A DNA stretch of 64,000 bases. Origin: Motiliproteus sp047633175 (lineage in GTDB: Bacteria > Pseudomonadota > Gammaproteobacteria > Pseudomonadales > Balneatricaceae). This document shows positions 24,751 to 34,063 of this stretch, in pieces. The stretch spans positions 34,734 through 98,733 of the forward strand of contig JBLIEQ010000015.1 in assembly GCA_047633175.1 (NCBI GenBank). Direction: 5' to 3'. A program made the position numbers and the translations under genes. Under the pieces are notes generated by a model. The model saw only the letters and a list, made by a program, of their open reading frames with translations. It did not search any database and had not been told where the DNA came from. Every line of letters begins with the position of its first letter. The stretch's first letter is position 1.

Positions 24751-25431
24751 ATGTCTGTTTCTGTAAAAAAGGCCGTAATATTATTATCCGGTGGCTTGGA
24801 TTCTGCCACGACCCTCGTGCTGGCTCGCCAGGCGGGTTATCAGTGTTATACGCTGAGTTTTAATTATGGTCAGCGCGCGCTGGCCGAGCTGCAAGCGGCC
24901 GAGACGCTCTCGCAGCAGCAGGGTGTTATCGAGCACAAGACGATACGTTTTGATCTTGGGGATATCGGCGGCTCTGCGTTGACTGATCCGAGTATCGATA
25001 TTCCTGATCATCTGGGGCAGGGTGTCCCCGTCACCTATGTGCCTGCGCGTAATACTCTGTTTCTGTCGATGGCGCTGGGGTGGGCCGAGGTTCTTGAGGC
25101 CGAGGCGATATTTATAGGCGTTAATGCCGTGGATTACTCCGGCTATCCCGACTGCCGCCCCGAGTTTATAGACGCGTTTCAGGCGATGGCGAATGTGGCG
25201 ACCAAGGCCGCTCTCGAGGGTAAACCGATACAAATCGAGACGCCACTGCTGCATTTGAGCAAGGCGCAGATTATTCAGCAAGGCGTCGCCGCCGGGTTCG
25301 ATTATAGTCTTACCGTCTCCTGCTACCAGGCGGATGCTCAGGGGCGCGCCTGTGGTGTCTGCGACAGCTGTCGCCTGAGAGCCCAGGGGTTCGCAGAAGC
25401 CGGCGTGGCAGACCCGACGCGCTACCAATAA
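24751..25431 (+). CDS. queC: 7-cyano-7-deazaguanine synthase QueC
   Basis: Converts 7-carboxy-7-deazaguanine to preQ0 with ATP and ammonia in queuosine synthesis. The ATG at 24751 gives 226 residues and the conserved opening Lys-Lys-Ala-Val-Ile-Leu-Leu. A frame from 24715 would add 12 residues without family support. The PP-loop Ser-Gly-Gly-Leu-Asp-Ser lies at 13-18. A four-cysteine zinc site is present in the C-terminal segment (Ser-Cys-Tyr-Gln, Ala-Cys-Gly-Val-Cys-Asp-Ser-Cys), encoded at about 25319-25372. Its partner queE is not adjacent as it is in many relatives. Confidence 0.96.
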   Translation: MSVSVKKAVILLSGGLDSATTLVLARQAGYQCYTLSFNYGQRALAELQAAETLSQQQGVIEHKTIRFDLGDIGGSALTDPSIDIPDHLGQGVPVTYVPARNTLFLSMALGWAEVLEAEAIFIGVNAVDYSGYPDCRPEFIDAFQAMANVATKAALEGKPIQIETPLLHLSKAQIIQQGVAAGFDYSLTVSCYQADAQGRACGVCDSCRLRAQGFAEAGVADPTRYQ

Positions 25432-25436
25432 CGTTT

Positions 25437-25690
25437 TTTTGTAGGTCGGCGTTTTGTGGGTAGAAAGTAGTCCGACGCAGCCAGAACCCTGCCTCCATTG
25501 TTGGAATAAATCCCAACAACTCCCTCCCTGCTGCTAATAAGCTGTCGGACTAGAGTCCGACCTACAATGCTCATACCTGTGGGAGCCGACCCACAGGGAC
25601 GTGGGAAGTGCAGCTGTTGCAGGAGCCTTCAACTGCCTGCCTGCAGGCGATCTTTTGAAAAGATCGCCGGGAGCCCAGCTCCCACAATAA
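25437..25690. repeat. REP-like dispersed repeat cluster
   Basis: Fills the queC to M16-peptidase gap. Modules include gtaggtcggcgttttgtgggt with a tagtccgac end, an inverted gtcggactagagtccgac, tgtgggagccgacccacaggg, and a long palindrome. The palindrome runs tgcctgcctgcaggcgatctttt / gaaaagatcgccgggagcccagctcccaca. Units are shared with the other repeat sites in this window. No gene here. Confidence 0.8.
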
Positions 25691-25696
25691 TCCTGC

Positions 25697-28471
25697 CTAA
25701 CCTTCGCCAGCGCCCGTCCCGGTAGACCTGATCACCAGGCGGCGCTGATTCAGGGTGGCCAGTGTATCCAGCAGCTGCTGTTTAGTCACTGCGGCGATGG
25801 CTTTGGTGAGTTGCTCGCGGCTGTCAAAGTTTAGATAACCCTTATCGATCTCCTGCCAGTAGCGACCGCTGCGCTGGCTCAGGCTTTGCTCCTGCTTCAT
25901 CAGTTCATTGATCAGCCCCTGGCGATAACTCTCCAGGGTGGGTTTATCGATCGCCTCTATAAGTGCCTGTCCCCGGGAAAAGAAGCTGTCGATATCGCCC
26001 AGCAGAGTCTCGGGCGAGGCCGAGGGCGACTGGATCACCAGCGCTAAGGCAGGATGTTCCTGAATAGGCATCGGGGAGGCGAAGACCACGTAACCGCGCT
26101 GTTTCTCGGTACGCAACTCGGTATAGAAGGGGGCTGCGAGGACCTTGGCCAGTAATCCAAACCGGGCGCGCTCGGGGATGCTTTCTTGGTCGGCCTGCAG
26201 ATACACGATCAGGGACGAGTCGTTGTGGTCTATCTCCAGCTCAAGTGTTTCGGTGCCGGGTGGTAGTTGCCGTGCTCGGGCCTGAGGGACGCCGACAGGT
26301 TCGACATCGGCCAACAGTTGCTGGATCAGGACGGCGGCCAGATTCAGGGCCTGCTCCTGGCTCAGGTTGCCATGGGCCAGAGCCTCTACATTACCCTGTT
26401 GCAGCAGCTCGGTCTTGAATCGCTGTAACTGCGGAGTATCGATGCTGTCGATGACCGCGAGTTGCTGCTCTGTGGACCAGCGTGGATCGAGGATGCGTTG
26501 GTAGAGGGCATCGAAGCCCTGGTTGTAGGGTTTGTCTTTGGCCTTGTTCTCCAGCTGCAGGCGCAGCCTCTGCTTGAGAATCGTGAGTTTGTCGGCATCG
26601 ACTTCAAGTGTCATCAGGGTAGCGACGATCTTTTCGAGCAGCGGTTGCTGCCGGTCGCTGTAGCCGGAGATGCGCACGCTGAAACCGCGCACATGGGCGT
26701 AGATGCTGGTGTTGAGTCCGGCTTCGTAGGCGGGGTAGAGGAAGGCGTTGAGGCGCTCATCGACCAGCTGGGTCAGCAGTGCGGTCATCACCTGATGGCG
26801 TGGACTGTCGTTGGCCAGTGGCGAGCGGAAGCTGAAAAACAGATCCGCACGGGGCACCCGGAACTCATCGTCCTGCTGATACCACAGCCGGAACCCCGGT
26901 TGCTCGAGCAGCGCAATGGGCTGGGTCATCGACTGGGGGGGGAGCACACTCAGATCCTGAGGAATAAAGGGGTTGGCTGCAGGGATTCTGAGTTGCGGGT
27001 TCAGTTCGATAGCGGCCAGCTCCGTGCGTAACTCGGCGGGCAGGGGTCGCAGCCGGTAGGGCGTCTGGTAGTGAGTTTCGGTCTGGTCGGTGTCCAGATC
27101 GGCCGCCGTCAGGGTCAGGAGCATATTGTCCGGACGCACATAGTTGAGGTAAGCCCGGATCAACGTGGGGTCGTACTCCTTGTAGAGGTAGTCGCCATGG
27201 AGCAGCTCCGAGGTCGGGTATTTACGCAGGTTGCTGGCCAAGTTGAGCGCCTCATGGACAGGCTTGCCGGGTTCGCGGAAGCGGAAGGCGATCTCGCTGA
27301 GTTGTTTCTGCTCCTCGAAGCGCGGCTGCTGTATCCCCTGTTGACGGATCCGCGCCACCTGCTGAAACAGCAGTACCACGACCTCCTGATAATGGCTCAT
27401 GCCCTGGGGGGTCAGGTCGATATTGACGCTGAGCGCGCTGGTGTCGTCATACACAAAGCCGGGACCGGCACTGAGCGCGCTGGCCCAGCCCCGGCGTTTG
27501 AGTTCGGCCAGCAGGCTGCCTTCGCCTTCGTGGCCTAGCAATGTACTTAGGTACCGCAGTGGCTTGCGATCGTAATAATCGCGGATGGGCGGAACCGGAA
27601 AGGTCAGTGAGAGTTCGTGCAGCTCTTTAAGGCTGCGGATATCGAGTTGTGCTGGCAGTGTCCCGCGCGTAAACAGGGGTACCGGATCCGGACGCGGGAC
27701 CGTTGCCTGGCTGGGAATAGCCGCAAAACGCTGTTCGACCTGGGCTTTAAGTTCGGAGGTGGATTGGCGTCCCAGCACCACTAGAGACATGTTGTCGGCA
27801 CTGTAATGGCGGCGGTAAAACTGTTTTAGGTTCTCTATCAGGGTGCCCTGAGCATTGTCTTTAAGGGTATCCAGGCTGCCGACGGCGAAGGTGGCCAGAG
27901 GATGCTCAGGGTTGATCACCTCCCGAAGCACCGCATACTGACGTCGGCCATCCTCTTTGAGTTTGGATTGATACTCGGAATGGACGGCGTGGCGCTCGCG
28001 GTCGACATAGTCAGGGCTAAAGAGCGGGGCGATAAAGAAGCGGGAGAAGCGATCCAGCGCCGGTTCGAGCTGACTCTGTTCGATATCGAAAAAATAGTTG
28101 GTGCGGTCATGGGCTGTGAAGGCGTTATGGCTACCGCCGTGCTGGCTGATATAGGCCTGATAAGCGCCGGCATCGGGATACTTATCGGTCCCTAGGAACA
28201 GCATATGTTCGAGAAAGTGCGCCAGCCCCTGCGTCTGTTTAGGGTCATCGCCGCTGCCGACCCCGACCTCCAGGCTGGCCGTGGCCTGATCGGTCGTCGG
28301 GTCGGAAATCACCGCGACTCTAAGGCCATTATCCAGCTCGAAGGCCAGATAGCTTCTGGGGTCGTTAAGGCTTTGGATGATCTCGCCGGCACGCGCCTGT
28401 GTGGTCAGGACGCTGATCAATAACAGCATAACCATTAGGACGCGGGTAAATAGAGCGGGCTGTCGAAGCAT
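25697..28471 (-). CDS. Secreted M16 family metallopeptidase (pitrilysin/insulinase type)
   Basis: Zinc peptidase, probably periplasmic, acting on peptides or small proteins. 924 residues with a signal peptide (about 1-28, ending Gln-Ala-Arg-Ala). The inverted zinc motif His85-Phe-Leu-Glu88-His89 is present, with the distal glutamate in His-Ala-Val-His-Ser-Glu166. The length and the two duplicated M16 halves match protease III rather than the short processing-peptidase type. The C-terminal half contains the substrate-gripping Gln-Arg-Gly-Tyr-Val-Val-Phe segment. Flanked on both sides by repeat clusters, so it is probably monocistronic. The gene symbol ptrA is possible but not assigned. Confidence 0.93.
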   Translation of the reverse strand: MLRQPALFTRVLMVMLLLISVLTTQARAGEIIQSLNDPRSYLAFELDNGLRVAVISDPTTDQATASLEVGVGSGDDPKQTQGLAHFLEHMLFLGTDKYPDAGAYQAYISQHGGSHNAFTAHDRTNYFFDIEQSQLEPALDRFSRFFIAPLFSPDYVDRERHAVHSEYQSKLKEDGRRQYAVLREVINPEHPLATFAVGSLDTLKDNAQGTLIENLKQFYRRHYSADNMSLVVLGRQSTSELKAQVEQRFAAIPSQATVPRPDPVPLFTRGTLPAQLDIRSLKELHELSLTFPVPPIRDYYDRKPLRYLSTLLGHEGEGSLLAELKRRGWASALSAGPGFVYDDTSALSVNIDLTPQGMSHYQEVVVLLFQQVARIRQQGIQQPRFEEQKQLSEIAFRFREPGKPVHEALNLASNLRKYPTSELLHGDYLYKEYDPTLIRAYLNYVRPDNMLLTLTAADLDTDQTETHYQTPYRLRPLPAELRTELAAIELNPQLRIPAANPFIPQDLSVLPPQSMTQPIALLEQPGFRLWYQQDDEFRVPRADLFFSFRSPLANDSPRHQVMTALLTQLVDERLNAFLYPAYEAGLNTSIYAHVRGFSVRISGYSDRQQPLLEKIVATLMTLEVDADKLTILKQRLRLQLENKAKDKPYNQGFDALYQRILDPRWSTEQQLAVIDSIDTPQLQRFKTELLQQGNVEALAHGNLSQEQALNLAAVLIQQLLADVEPVGVPQARARQLPPGTETLELEIDHNDSSLIVYLQADQESIPERARFGLLAKVLAAPFYTELRTEKQRGYVVFASPMPIQEHPALALVIQSPSASPETLLGDIDSFFSRGQALIEAIDKPTLESYRQGLINELMKQEQSLSQRSGRYWQEIDKGYLNFDSREQLTKAIAAVTKQQLLDTLATLNQRRLVIRSTGTGAGEG

Positions 28472-28559
28472 TAGGCGGCACTCGGTGGGTGGCGAGAGTT
28501 AGGAATAGTTGAAGATTAGACACGGACGGGCAGCAGGGTTCCCGGTCTGGGGCAGAAAG

Positions 28560-28735
28560 TCGCCCGTCAGAGGCAGGCTCTTGCAACAACTGCACGCCTG
28601 AGGGTCGGCATTTTGTGGGTGGAATGTAGTCCGGCAGTACTGGCAAGGAGCTGCCATTCGTCAGGCTGAAGCCTGGCCCACAAAATGCTCCCTGTGGGTC
28701 GGCTCCCACAAGGACCTATCAACAACCCATAAATA
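28560..28735. repeat. REP-like dispersed repeat cluster
   Basis: Gap upstream of the M16 gene. It contains ggctcttgcaacaactgcac, gggtcggcattttgtgggt, cgtcaggctgaagcctggcccacaaaa and ctgtgggtcggctcccaca modules, the same family as at 1320-1600 and 25437-25690. No gene seen in 28472-28741. Confidence 0.75.
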
Positions 28736-28741
28736 GCCCGT

Positions 28742-29014
28742 CTAATGACTGGCAGGCAGGGCTTCACGGGCCAGCTTGATTGCAGCAGCGGTCTGATCCT
28801 GCTCGGGATCCAGTTCGGCGATCGCTCTGAGGGCACTGACACTGCGTCCGAGTGCTTGCTCCTGCTGCTTATACAGCTGGTTGATTGCGGTATCTATCGC
28901 GCCGTACAGCTCCTGGATCTGGGCGTTGCGATCGGCGGCAGGATCGACGTTGTTAAGAACTTGGAGGCAGGCACGAGCCACCTGCATATATTTTTGATCT
29001 TGGGTCTTATGCAT
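28742..29014 (-). CDS. Small hypothetical protein, helical
   Basis: A 90-residue acidic protein that I do not recognise. It is predicted to be almost entirely helical (repeated Ala/Leu/Gln/Glu; for example Ala-Ile-Asn-Gln-Leu-Tyr-Lys-Gln-Gln-Glu-Gln), with no signal peptide and no membrane segment. One cysteine lies near residue 16. The ribosome-binding site is weak (agaga about ten bases upstream). It lies divergently from the small membrane protein gene at 29184. Codon usage and composition look normal, so I think it is real, but no function can be given. Confidence 0.55.
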   Translation of the reverse strand: MHKTQDQKYMQVARACLQVLNNVDPAADRNAQIQELYGAIDTAINQLYKQQEQALGRSVSALRAIAELDPEQDQTAAAIKLAREALPASH

Positions 29015-29183
29015 GCTGCATCTCTGAAAAAAGTTATGTATAGGCCATGATACTGTGTCGCAGCGCGGGATAATACCGGGGCGTTGGCGAAGGCACTGAG
29101 AATGGGTGCTTTTTTTGACCCGGCGTCTGATTTAGAATCAACGGCTAACAGGCTCATTCGGGGCTCATCATAAAGGAGATGGC

Positions 29184-29567
29184 ATGAATCGGGAAAAGGT
29201 CGCTTTTGCATTTTTTATCGTGTTGGCTCTGACCGTTAACTTTGGTTTTTTTATAGGTGATATCGATAATCCCGCGCACCATAATGTGTTCGAATTCTTT
29301 GCAGCCCTGGTGGTCAGCCTGATAGCCACGGTCCTTAAATTGGGGGATCGTACCCATATAGGTGCCGTCTTGCTGGCGACCAGCCTGGTCGCGGATCTGC
29401 AACTGGTGACCGCCGCCTTTGTCTGGGGTTATGCCGAGCATATCAGCGGTACGGGCATGACGCCGTCGGTGATGTCCAGTGTGGTATCGCTGTCGGCCGG
29501 TGCCCTGCTCGCCAACCTGACCTCGGTGATACTGTTGATGGTCGAAACAATCCAGCTGCGTCGTTAA
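29184..29567 (+). CDS. Small inner-membrane protein (DUF6394-like)
   Basis: A 127-residue protein with three or four hydrophobic segments: about 6-26, 37-52, 59-82 and 97-120. The polar stretch Asp-Ile-Asp-Asn-Pro-Ala-His-His-Asn lies after the first helix. AAGGAG lies just upstream of the ATG. From memory it resembles the DUF6394 family, which has no known function; that assignment is tentative. It precedes a potassium-channel gene by 33 bases on the same strand, so the two are probably one operon. A role linked to the channel is possible but not shown. Confidence 0.75.
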   Translation: MNREKVAFAFFIVLALTVNFGFFIGDIDNPAHHNVFEFFAALVVSLIATVLKLGDRTHIGAVLLATSLVADLQLVTAAFVWGYAEHISGTGMTPSVMSSVVSLSAGALLANLTSVILLMVETIQLRR

Positions 29568-29600
29568 GATCTCGATGGCCCGGCATCAGGCGCTAGCGCG

Positions 29601-31400
29601 ATGAATCATATTTTCTTTATGGCGATTCGGCGGTTGCGACAGCCGCTGATCACCCTGATCATCGTTTATGCCTGCAGCATTCTTGGGCTAGTGTTGATTC
29701 CGGGTATGGACGATCAGGGTCAGCCCTGGCGGATGGATTTTTTCCACGCCTTTTACTTCGTGAGTTTTATGGGCTCGACCATCGGTTTCGGCGAGGTCCC
29801 TTACCCGTTTACCGATGCTCAGCGGATGTGGACGCTGGTCTGTATCTACGCCACGGTCGTGACCTGGCTGTATGGCATCGGTAAGATGCTGGCCCTGTTT
29901 CAGGATCAGGCCTTTATCCGGCAGATGAACCGGTTTAGTTTTTGCCGTCACGTGCGCAGGATTCAGGAACCCTTCTACCTGGTCTGTGGCTACGGAGTGA
30001 CCGGTGAACTGGTCGTCCGCTATCTGGTCGACAGGGATGTTCGGGTGGTGGTCATCGATATCGATCGTCACCGTATCGATGTCCTGGAATCCGCGCCGCT
30101 GCCGATGTCTGTTCATGGACTCTGTGCCGATGCCTCCGACCCCAGTGCCTTGCATGATGCCGGCTTGCTGAGCCCGCACTGTCTTGCGGTGTTGGCGCTC
30201 ACCGATCAGGACTCAGCCAATCTGGCGATCGCTATCGCCACTAAGTTGCTGGCTAAACAGCAGCAGCTGGCGGTGATCTGTCGCAGTGAATCGGATACTA
30301 CCACGGCCAATCTGGCCTCCTTCGGTACCGATCGTATTATCGATCCCTTCGTGACCTATTCTGAGTATCTGGCGCTGGCGTTGCACTCGCCCTACAAGCA
30401 TCTGATCTATGACTGGCTGACCAATCCGGAACACCGCTCGCTTAAGAGTGCCTACCAAAAGACCCAGGGGCGCTGGATCATCTGTGGTTACGGCCGCTTT
30501 GGTCGTGCGCTGCACCGCAGTTTTGAGGGTAAGCCCGTTTCGTTGACCCTGATCGATCATAATCCCAGGCCCGAAGGATTTGAACTCGATTATGTGCAGG
30601 GACTGGGGACCGAGGCGGTGACGCTCAAGCAGGCCGGTATCGAGGGTGCCGTCGGCCTGATCGCGGGCACCGATAACGATGCCAATAACCTGTCCATCAT
30701 CATGACGGCGCTGGCGCTTAATCCCAAATTGATGACCGTTGCACGTCAAAACGCCAGTAGTAATGCTGCGGTGTTTGCGGCGGCGAACACGGATCTGGTG
30801 ATGGATCCTGCCAAGATCATCGCCAACCATATACTCTCCTCGCTCAAGACCCCGCTGATCCCCGCGTTCCTGCTGCAGCTGAGTGAGCAGCAGGAGGTGT
30901 GGGCGCGGACCCTGATCAACCGGATGAGCGCGCTGGTCGGCAATCTTGAGCTCGATAGCTGGGATTTCGGCATCGATGCTACCGATGCCCAGGCGGTGCT
31001 TGATGATCTGCACGAAGGCGCAACTATCTGTCTGGGCGATATCTGCCGGGATCCGCGTGATCGGGGACGTAACCTCGCCACCCTGGCGTTGATGCTTAAA
31101 CGGGGTAACAGTTACCTGCTGCTCCCCACCCCCGAGGAGGTACTGCAGCCGGGGGACCGTATTCTCTTCTGTGGTCAGCCGGATGCTTATCGGCAGATGC
31201 GCTGGGTGCTGACGAACGCGAATGTGCTTGATTACGTGTTGGGAAAGCCTCCGCAGGCAGGCTGGTTAGCAAAAAAATTAAATATATTACATAGGGATAC
31301 AAGGATGGATGTGGTTAATAAGGAGGCTGTGCATTTGGTCTCGGACACCTTAGCTGAGCGCGAGAGCGTCTCAGGCCCCCACGGACGTGACCGCGTATGA
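29601..31400 (+). CDS. Two-RCK potassium channel protein
   Basis: Inner-membrane K+ channel or transporter gated by cytoplasmic nucleotide- or ion-binding domains. 599 residues: TM1 about 16-34, a pore helix with selectivity filter Thr60-Ile-Gly-Phe-Gly-Glu65, and TM2 about 76-98. Two TrkA-N (RCK) Rossmann domains follow. The first begins Leu-Val-Cys-Gly-Tyr-Gly-Val-Thr-Gly-Glu, the second Ile-Ile-Cys-Gly-Tyr-Gly-Arg-Phe-Gly-Arg. A TrkA-C-like region lies near the end (Leu-Leu-Pro-Thr-Pro-Glu-Glu-Val-Leu-Gln-Pro-Gly-Asp). The filter is GFG rather than GYG, which is common in bacterial channels. Its stop overlaps the start of the EamA exporter gene (ATGA). Confidence 0.9.
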   Translation: MNHIFFMAIRRLRQPLITLIIVYACSILGLVLIPGMDDQGQPWRMDFFHAFYFVSFMGSTIGFGEVPYPFTDAQRMWTLVCIYATVVTWLYGIGKMLALFQDQAFIRQMNRFSFCRHVRRIQEPFYLVCGYGVTGELVVRYLVDRDVRVVVIDIDRHRIDVLESAPLPMSVHGLCADASDPSALHDAGLLSPHCLAVLALTDQDSANLAIAIATKLLAKQQQLAVICRSESDTTTANLASFGTDRIIDPFVTYSEYLALALHSPYKHLIYDWLTNPEHRSLKSAYQKTQGRWIICGYGRFGRALHRSFEGKPVSLTLIDHNPRPEGFELDYVQGLGTEAVTLKQAGIEGAVGLIAGTDNDANNLSIIMTALALNPKLMTVARQNASSNAAVFAAANTDLVMDPAKIIANHILSSLKTPLIPAFLLQLSEQQEVWARTLINRMSALVGNLELDSWDFGIDATDAQAVLDDLHEGATICLGDICRDPRDRGRNLATLALMLKRGNSYLLLPTPEEVLQPGDRILFCGQPDAYRQMRWVLTNANVLDYVLGKPPQAGWLAKKLNILHRDTRMDVVNKEAVHLVSDTLAERESVSGPHGRDRV

Positions 31401-32296
31401 GTCGCTATCTGCCGCAGTTATTACTGGTACTCACAACCCTGTTTTGGGCCGGTAACTTTGTCGTCGCTCGGGCGACCCATCTGTCTATGCCGCCCTTGTC
31501 GCTGTCATTTTGGCGCTGGTTGCTGGCGCTGCTTATTCTGCTGCCCTGGGTGGCCCCCAAGCTGGTTTCCGAGCGTGCTCTGATCTTTAAACACTGGAAG
31601 ATTCTATTGTTATTGTCGGTGTTGGGTGTGGTGAACTTCAACAGCTTTATCTATCTCGGCTTACAGTACACCACGGCCACTAACGCGACGCTGCTGCAAT
31701 CTGTGGTTCCGAGTTTGGTGATGCTGCTGGCGGTGTTTCTGCTGGGGCAGAAGATCAGTAGGCTGCAGGCGGTTGGCCTAGCACTCTCCTTGCTAGGGGT
31801 GCTCTGTATCGTGTTGCGGGGCGATTTGACCCAGTTGCTGAACCTGGAGATCAATCGTGGCGATCTCTGGGTGCTCACCGGGATGCTGTCCTGGTCTCTG
31901 TATACCGTGGCTCTCCACTGGCGTCCGGTGGCCTTAAGTAAGGGGGCGCTGCTGGGGAGTACGATATTGACCGGCACCCTGGTGTTGTTGCCTGTGTATC
32001 TGTGGGAGTTGGGGCAGGGGCTGCGCATAGCCTTGGTTTCCGAGAACCTGCTGGCGCTGGGGTATGTGGCTATTTTCCCGTCGGTAATGGCGTACTTTTT
32101 TTGGAATTATGGGGTCGAGAAACTCGGCGCACCGAGGGCCGGACTCTTTATCTATCTGCTGCCGGTGTTTGGCACGACCCTGTCGATGCTGTTTTTAGGC
32201 GAGCAACCCGCGCTCTATCATCTGTTTGGGTTTGCGCTGGTGCTGGCCGGCATGCTGCTGGCGATCCGTCATCGCCCCGAACCGAAACAAGGCTAG
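31397..32296 (+). CDS. EamA/DMT family transporter
   Basis: Ten-helix inner-membrane exporter of the drug/metabolite transporter superfamily; the substrate cannot be told from sequence. 299 residues with two EamA repeats. The first begins Leu-Val-Leu-Thr-Thr-Leu-Phe-Trp-Ala-Gly-Asn-Phe-Val-Val-Ala-Arg, a typical DMT opening. The second begins near Leu-Trp-Val-Leu-Thr-Gly-Met-Leu-Ser-Trp-Ser-Leu-Tyr. The ATG overlaps the stop of the channel gene by four bases, implying translational coupling. No gene lies in the following 185 bases before the convergent yaaA. Confidence 0.92.
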   Translation: MSRYLPQLLLVLTTLFWAGNFVVARATHLSMPPLSLSFWRWLLALLILLPWVAPKLVSERALIFKHWKILLLLSVLGVVNFNSFIYLGLQYTTATNATLLQSVVPSLVMLLAVFLLGQKISRLQAVGLALSLLGVLCIVLRGDLTQLLNLEINRGDLWVLTGMLSWSLYTVALHWRPVALSKGALLGSTILTGTLVLLPVYLWELGQGLRIALVSENLLALGYVAIFPSVMAYFFWNYGVEKLGAPRAGLFIYLLPVFGTTLSMLFLGEQPALYHLFGFALVLAGMLLAIRHRPEPKQG

Positions 32297-32481
32297 GAGG
32301 CTGATCGAGAATAGCGATCGTAGCGAGAGATTCGCATTTTGAGTCAGATCATCAGCCATTTGCGAAGAATAGTGGTTTTATTTGCCAAAAATGAGTGGGG
32401 GATCTGGCTACAATGCGGATTTCGCAGTGGTCAGTCTGTTCTCGGTCAGCCTCCCTGGGTTGATGGGTAGGGCTGGGCCGC

Positions 32482-33255
32482 TTATTGCGGCTCGCGTTTA
32501 AACACCAGTTCATTGGTGTTAGATTCCGAGGCGCAAAAAGCGTAACCCTGGGCGTCGAATGCTTTGAGCCCCTCGACGCTGTTGAGCCGGTTTTGAATGA
32601 TATAGCGACTCATCAGGCCGCGCGCTTTCTTGGCGTAAAAGCTGATCACCTTGTACTGACCGTTTTTACTGTCCTTGAACACCGGGGTGATCACTTGAGC
32701 GTTGAGGCGCTTGGGTTGTACGGATTTGTAGTATTCATTCGAGGCCAGGTTGACCAGCAGCTCATCGCCCTGCTCGGACAGGGTCTGGTTGACCGCATCG
32801 GTGATGATGTCGCCCCAGAACTGATACAGATTGCTGCCGCGGACGTTGTTCAGCCGGGTACCCATCTCCAGGCGGTAGGGCTGCATCAGATCCAGCGGCC
32901 GGAGCAGGCCGTAAAGCCCTGATAACATCCGCAGGTGCTGTTGGGCAAAGGTCAGATCCTTCGGGCTCAGGCTCTCGGCATCCAGTCCCGTATAGACATC
33001 GCCTTTAAACGCCAGCAGCGCCTGCTTGGCATTCTCGGGTGAGAAGGGTCGCGACCAGCACTCATAGCGCACCGCATTGAGGCTGGCCAGCTTGTCGCTG
33101 AGCTTCATCAGGGTGCCGATCTCAAGCGGTGCCATCGTCCTGAGTTGTTCGATCAGTAACTCGGAGTGGTGCAGAAACTCGGGCTGGCTGAAGCGCGCGC
33201 TGGTCGGGGGCGTTTCGAAGTCGAGGGTCTTGGCAGGTGAGATCAGAATCAGCAT
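32482..33255 (-). CDS. yaaA: Peroxide stress protein YaaA
   Basis: DNA-binding protein of the YaaA/DUF328 family; in E. coli it lowers free iron under peroxide stress. The start at 33255 gives 257 residues and the canonical opening Met-Leu-Ile-Leu-Ile-Ser-Pro-Ala-Lys-Thr-Leu. The longer frame to 33324 adds 23 residues unlike the family; an ATG four codons upstream (33267) is a second possibility. Conserved segments include Leu-Ser-Gly-Leu-Tyr-Gly-Leu-Leu-Arg-Pro-Leu-Asp and Ala-Ser-Asn-Glu-Tyr-Tyr-Lys. Stands alone, convergent with the EamA gene and divergent from the exonuclease gene. Confidence 0.95.
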   Translation of the reverse strand: MLILISPAKTLDFETPPTSARFSQPEFLHHSELLIEQLRTMAPLEIGTLMKLSDKLASLNAVRYECWSRPFSPENAKQALLAFKGDVYTGLDAESLSPKDLTFAQQHLRMLSGLYGLLRPLDLMQPYRLEMGTRLNNVRGSNLYQFWGDIITDAVNQTLSEQGDELLVNLASNEYYKSVQPKRLNAQVITPVFKDSKNGQYKVISFYAKKARGLMSRYIIQNRLNSVEGLKAFDAQGYAFCASESNTNELVFKREPQ

Positions 33256-33417
33256 GGCGTGAGTCATCGTTCCGGAGTGAAGTTGAGAGGTACAGTTAGG
33301 CGTGAGTATAACGAAAGGGTGCAAGGATTGATAAAGCGCAGCATCTTCCGAAAACCCCTTGTCCTTGTGCTCGCCATCTAGGTCGTTACAATGACATTTT
33401 TTTGATGGCCACTACCG

Positions 33418-34059
33418 ATGAACTCTTCCCTAGACCCGCGTAACGCCAACACCCTGGTGGTGCTCGACTTCGAAACTACCGGTCTGTCGCCGGATCAGGG
33501 TGACAGGGCGATAGAGATAGGCGCGGTGCGGCTGGTCGATGGACAGATCGGCGACCGTTTTCAGGCGCTGATGAATCCGGGGCGCCGAGTGGACAGCTTT
33601 ATCGAAAATTATACCGGCATCAGCAACGCCATGTTGGCCGAGGCACAGCCCTGTGACCGGGTGATGGCCGAGTTCGCCGAGTATCTGGGCGATGATAATA
33701 TGGTCGCTCATAACGCCTCCTTCGATCGTCGCTTTCTGGATGCTGAGCTGAGCCGGCTCAAGCTGCGTACCGGCGGCGATTTCGTCTGTTCGATGCTGGC
33801 GGCCCGGCGTGTCTATCCCACAGCGGCTAACCATAAACTGGGTACTCTGGTGGATGTGTTACAGCTTCCCAACGACGGCGTTTATCACCGGGCGCTGGCC
33901 GATGCCGAGATGACGGCCCATCTGTGGCTGCGGATCCTCGAGGATCTCGAGCAGCAGTCCGGGATGAACTCGATCCCCTTCGCATTGATCCAGCAATTAA
34001 CCCGGACACCTAAGGGTTCGGTTGCAGCCTTGCTCCAGCGTCACGCCAAGCGCGCCTGA
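33418..34059 (+). CDS. DEDDh 3'-5' exonuclease (DnaQ/PolC-epsilon-like)
   Basis: Probable cytoplasmic 3'-5' exonuclease of the RNase T/DnaQ superfamily. 213 residues. Metal-binding acids are Asp17 and Glu19 (Leu-Asp-Phe-Glu-Thr-Thr-Gly), the Asp of His-Asn-Ala-Ser-Phe-Asp, and the His/Asp pair of His-Arg-Ala-Leu-Ala-Asp-Ala. The set is therefore complete (DEDDh). It lacks polymerase or UvrC-like extensions. rsuA starts four bases after its stop, so the two genes form an operon. It is not the replicative epsilon subunit by position (no rnhA nearby). Confidence 0.9.
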   Translation: MNSSLDPRNANTLVVLDFETTGLSPDQGDRAIEIGAVRLVDGQIGDRFQALMNPGRRVDSFIENYTGISNAMLAEAQPCDRVMAEFAEYLGDDNMVAHNASFDRRFLDAELSRLKLRTGGDFVCSMLAARRVYPTAANHKLGTLVDVLQLPNDGVYHRALADAEMTAHLWLRILEDLEQQSGMNSIPFALIQQLTRTPKGSVAALLQRHAKRA

Positions 34060-34063
34060 TTCG

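Noticed and set aside
25310..28842. Several 60-190-codon frames opposite or out of frame with the M16 peptidase gene
   Set aside because: They overlap a well-supported gene, show no domains and have atypical composition.
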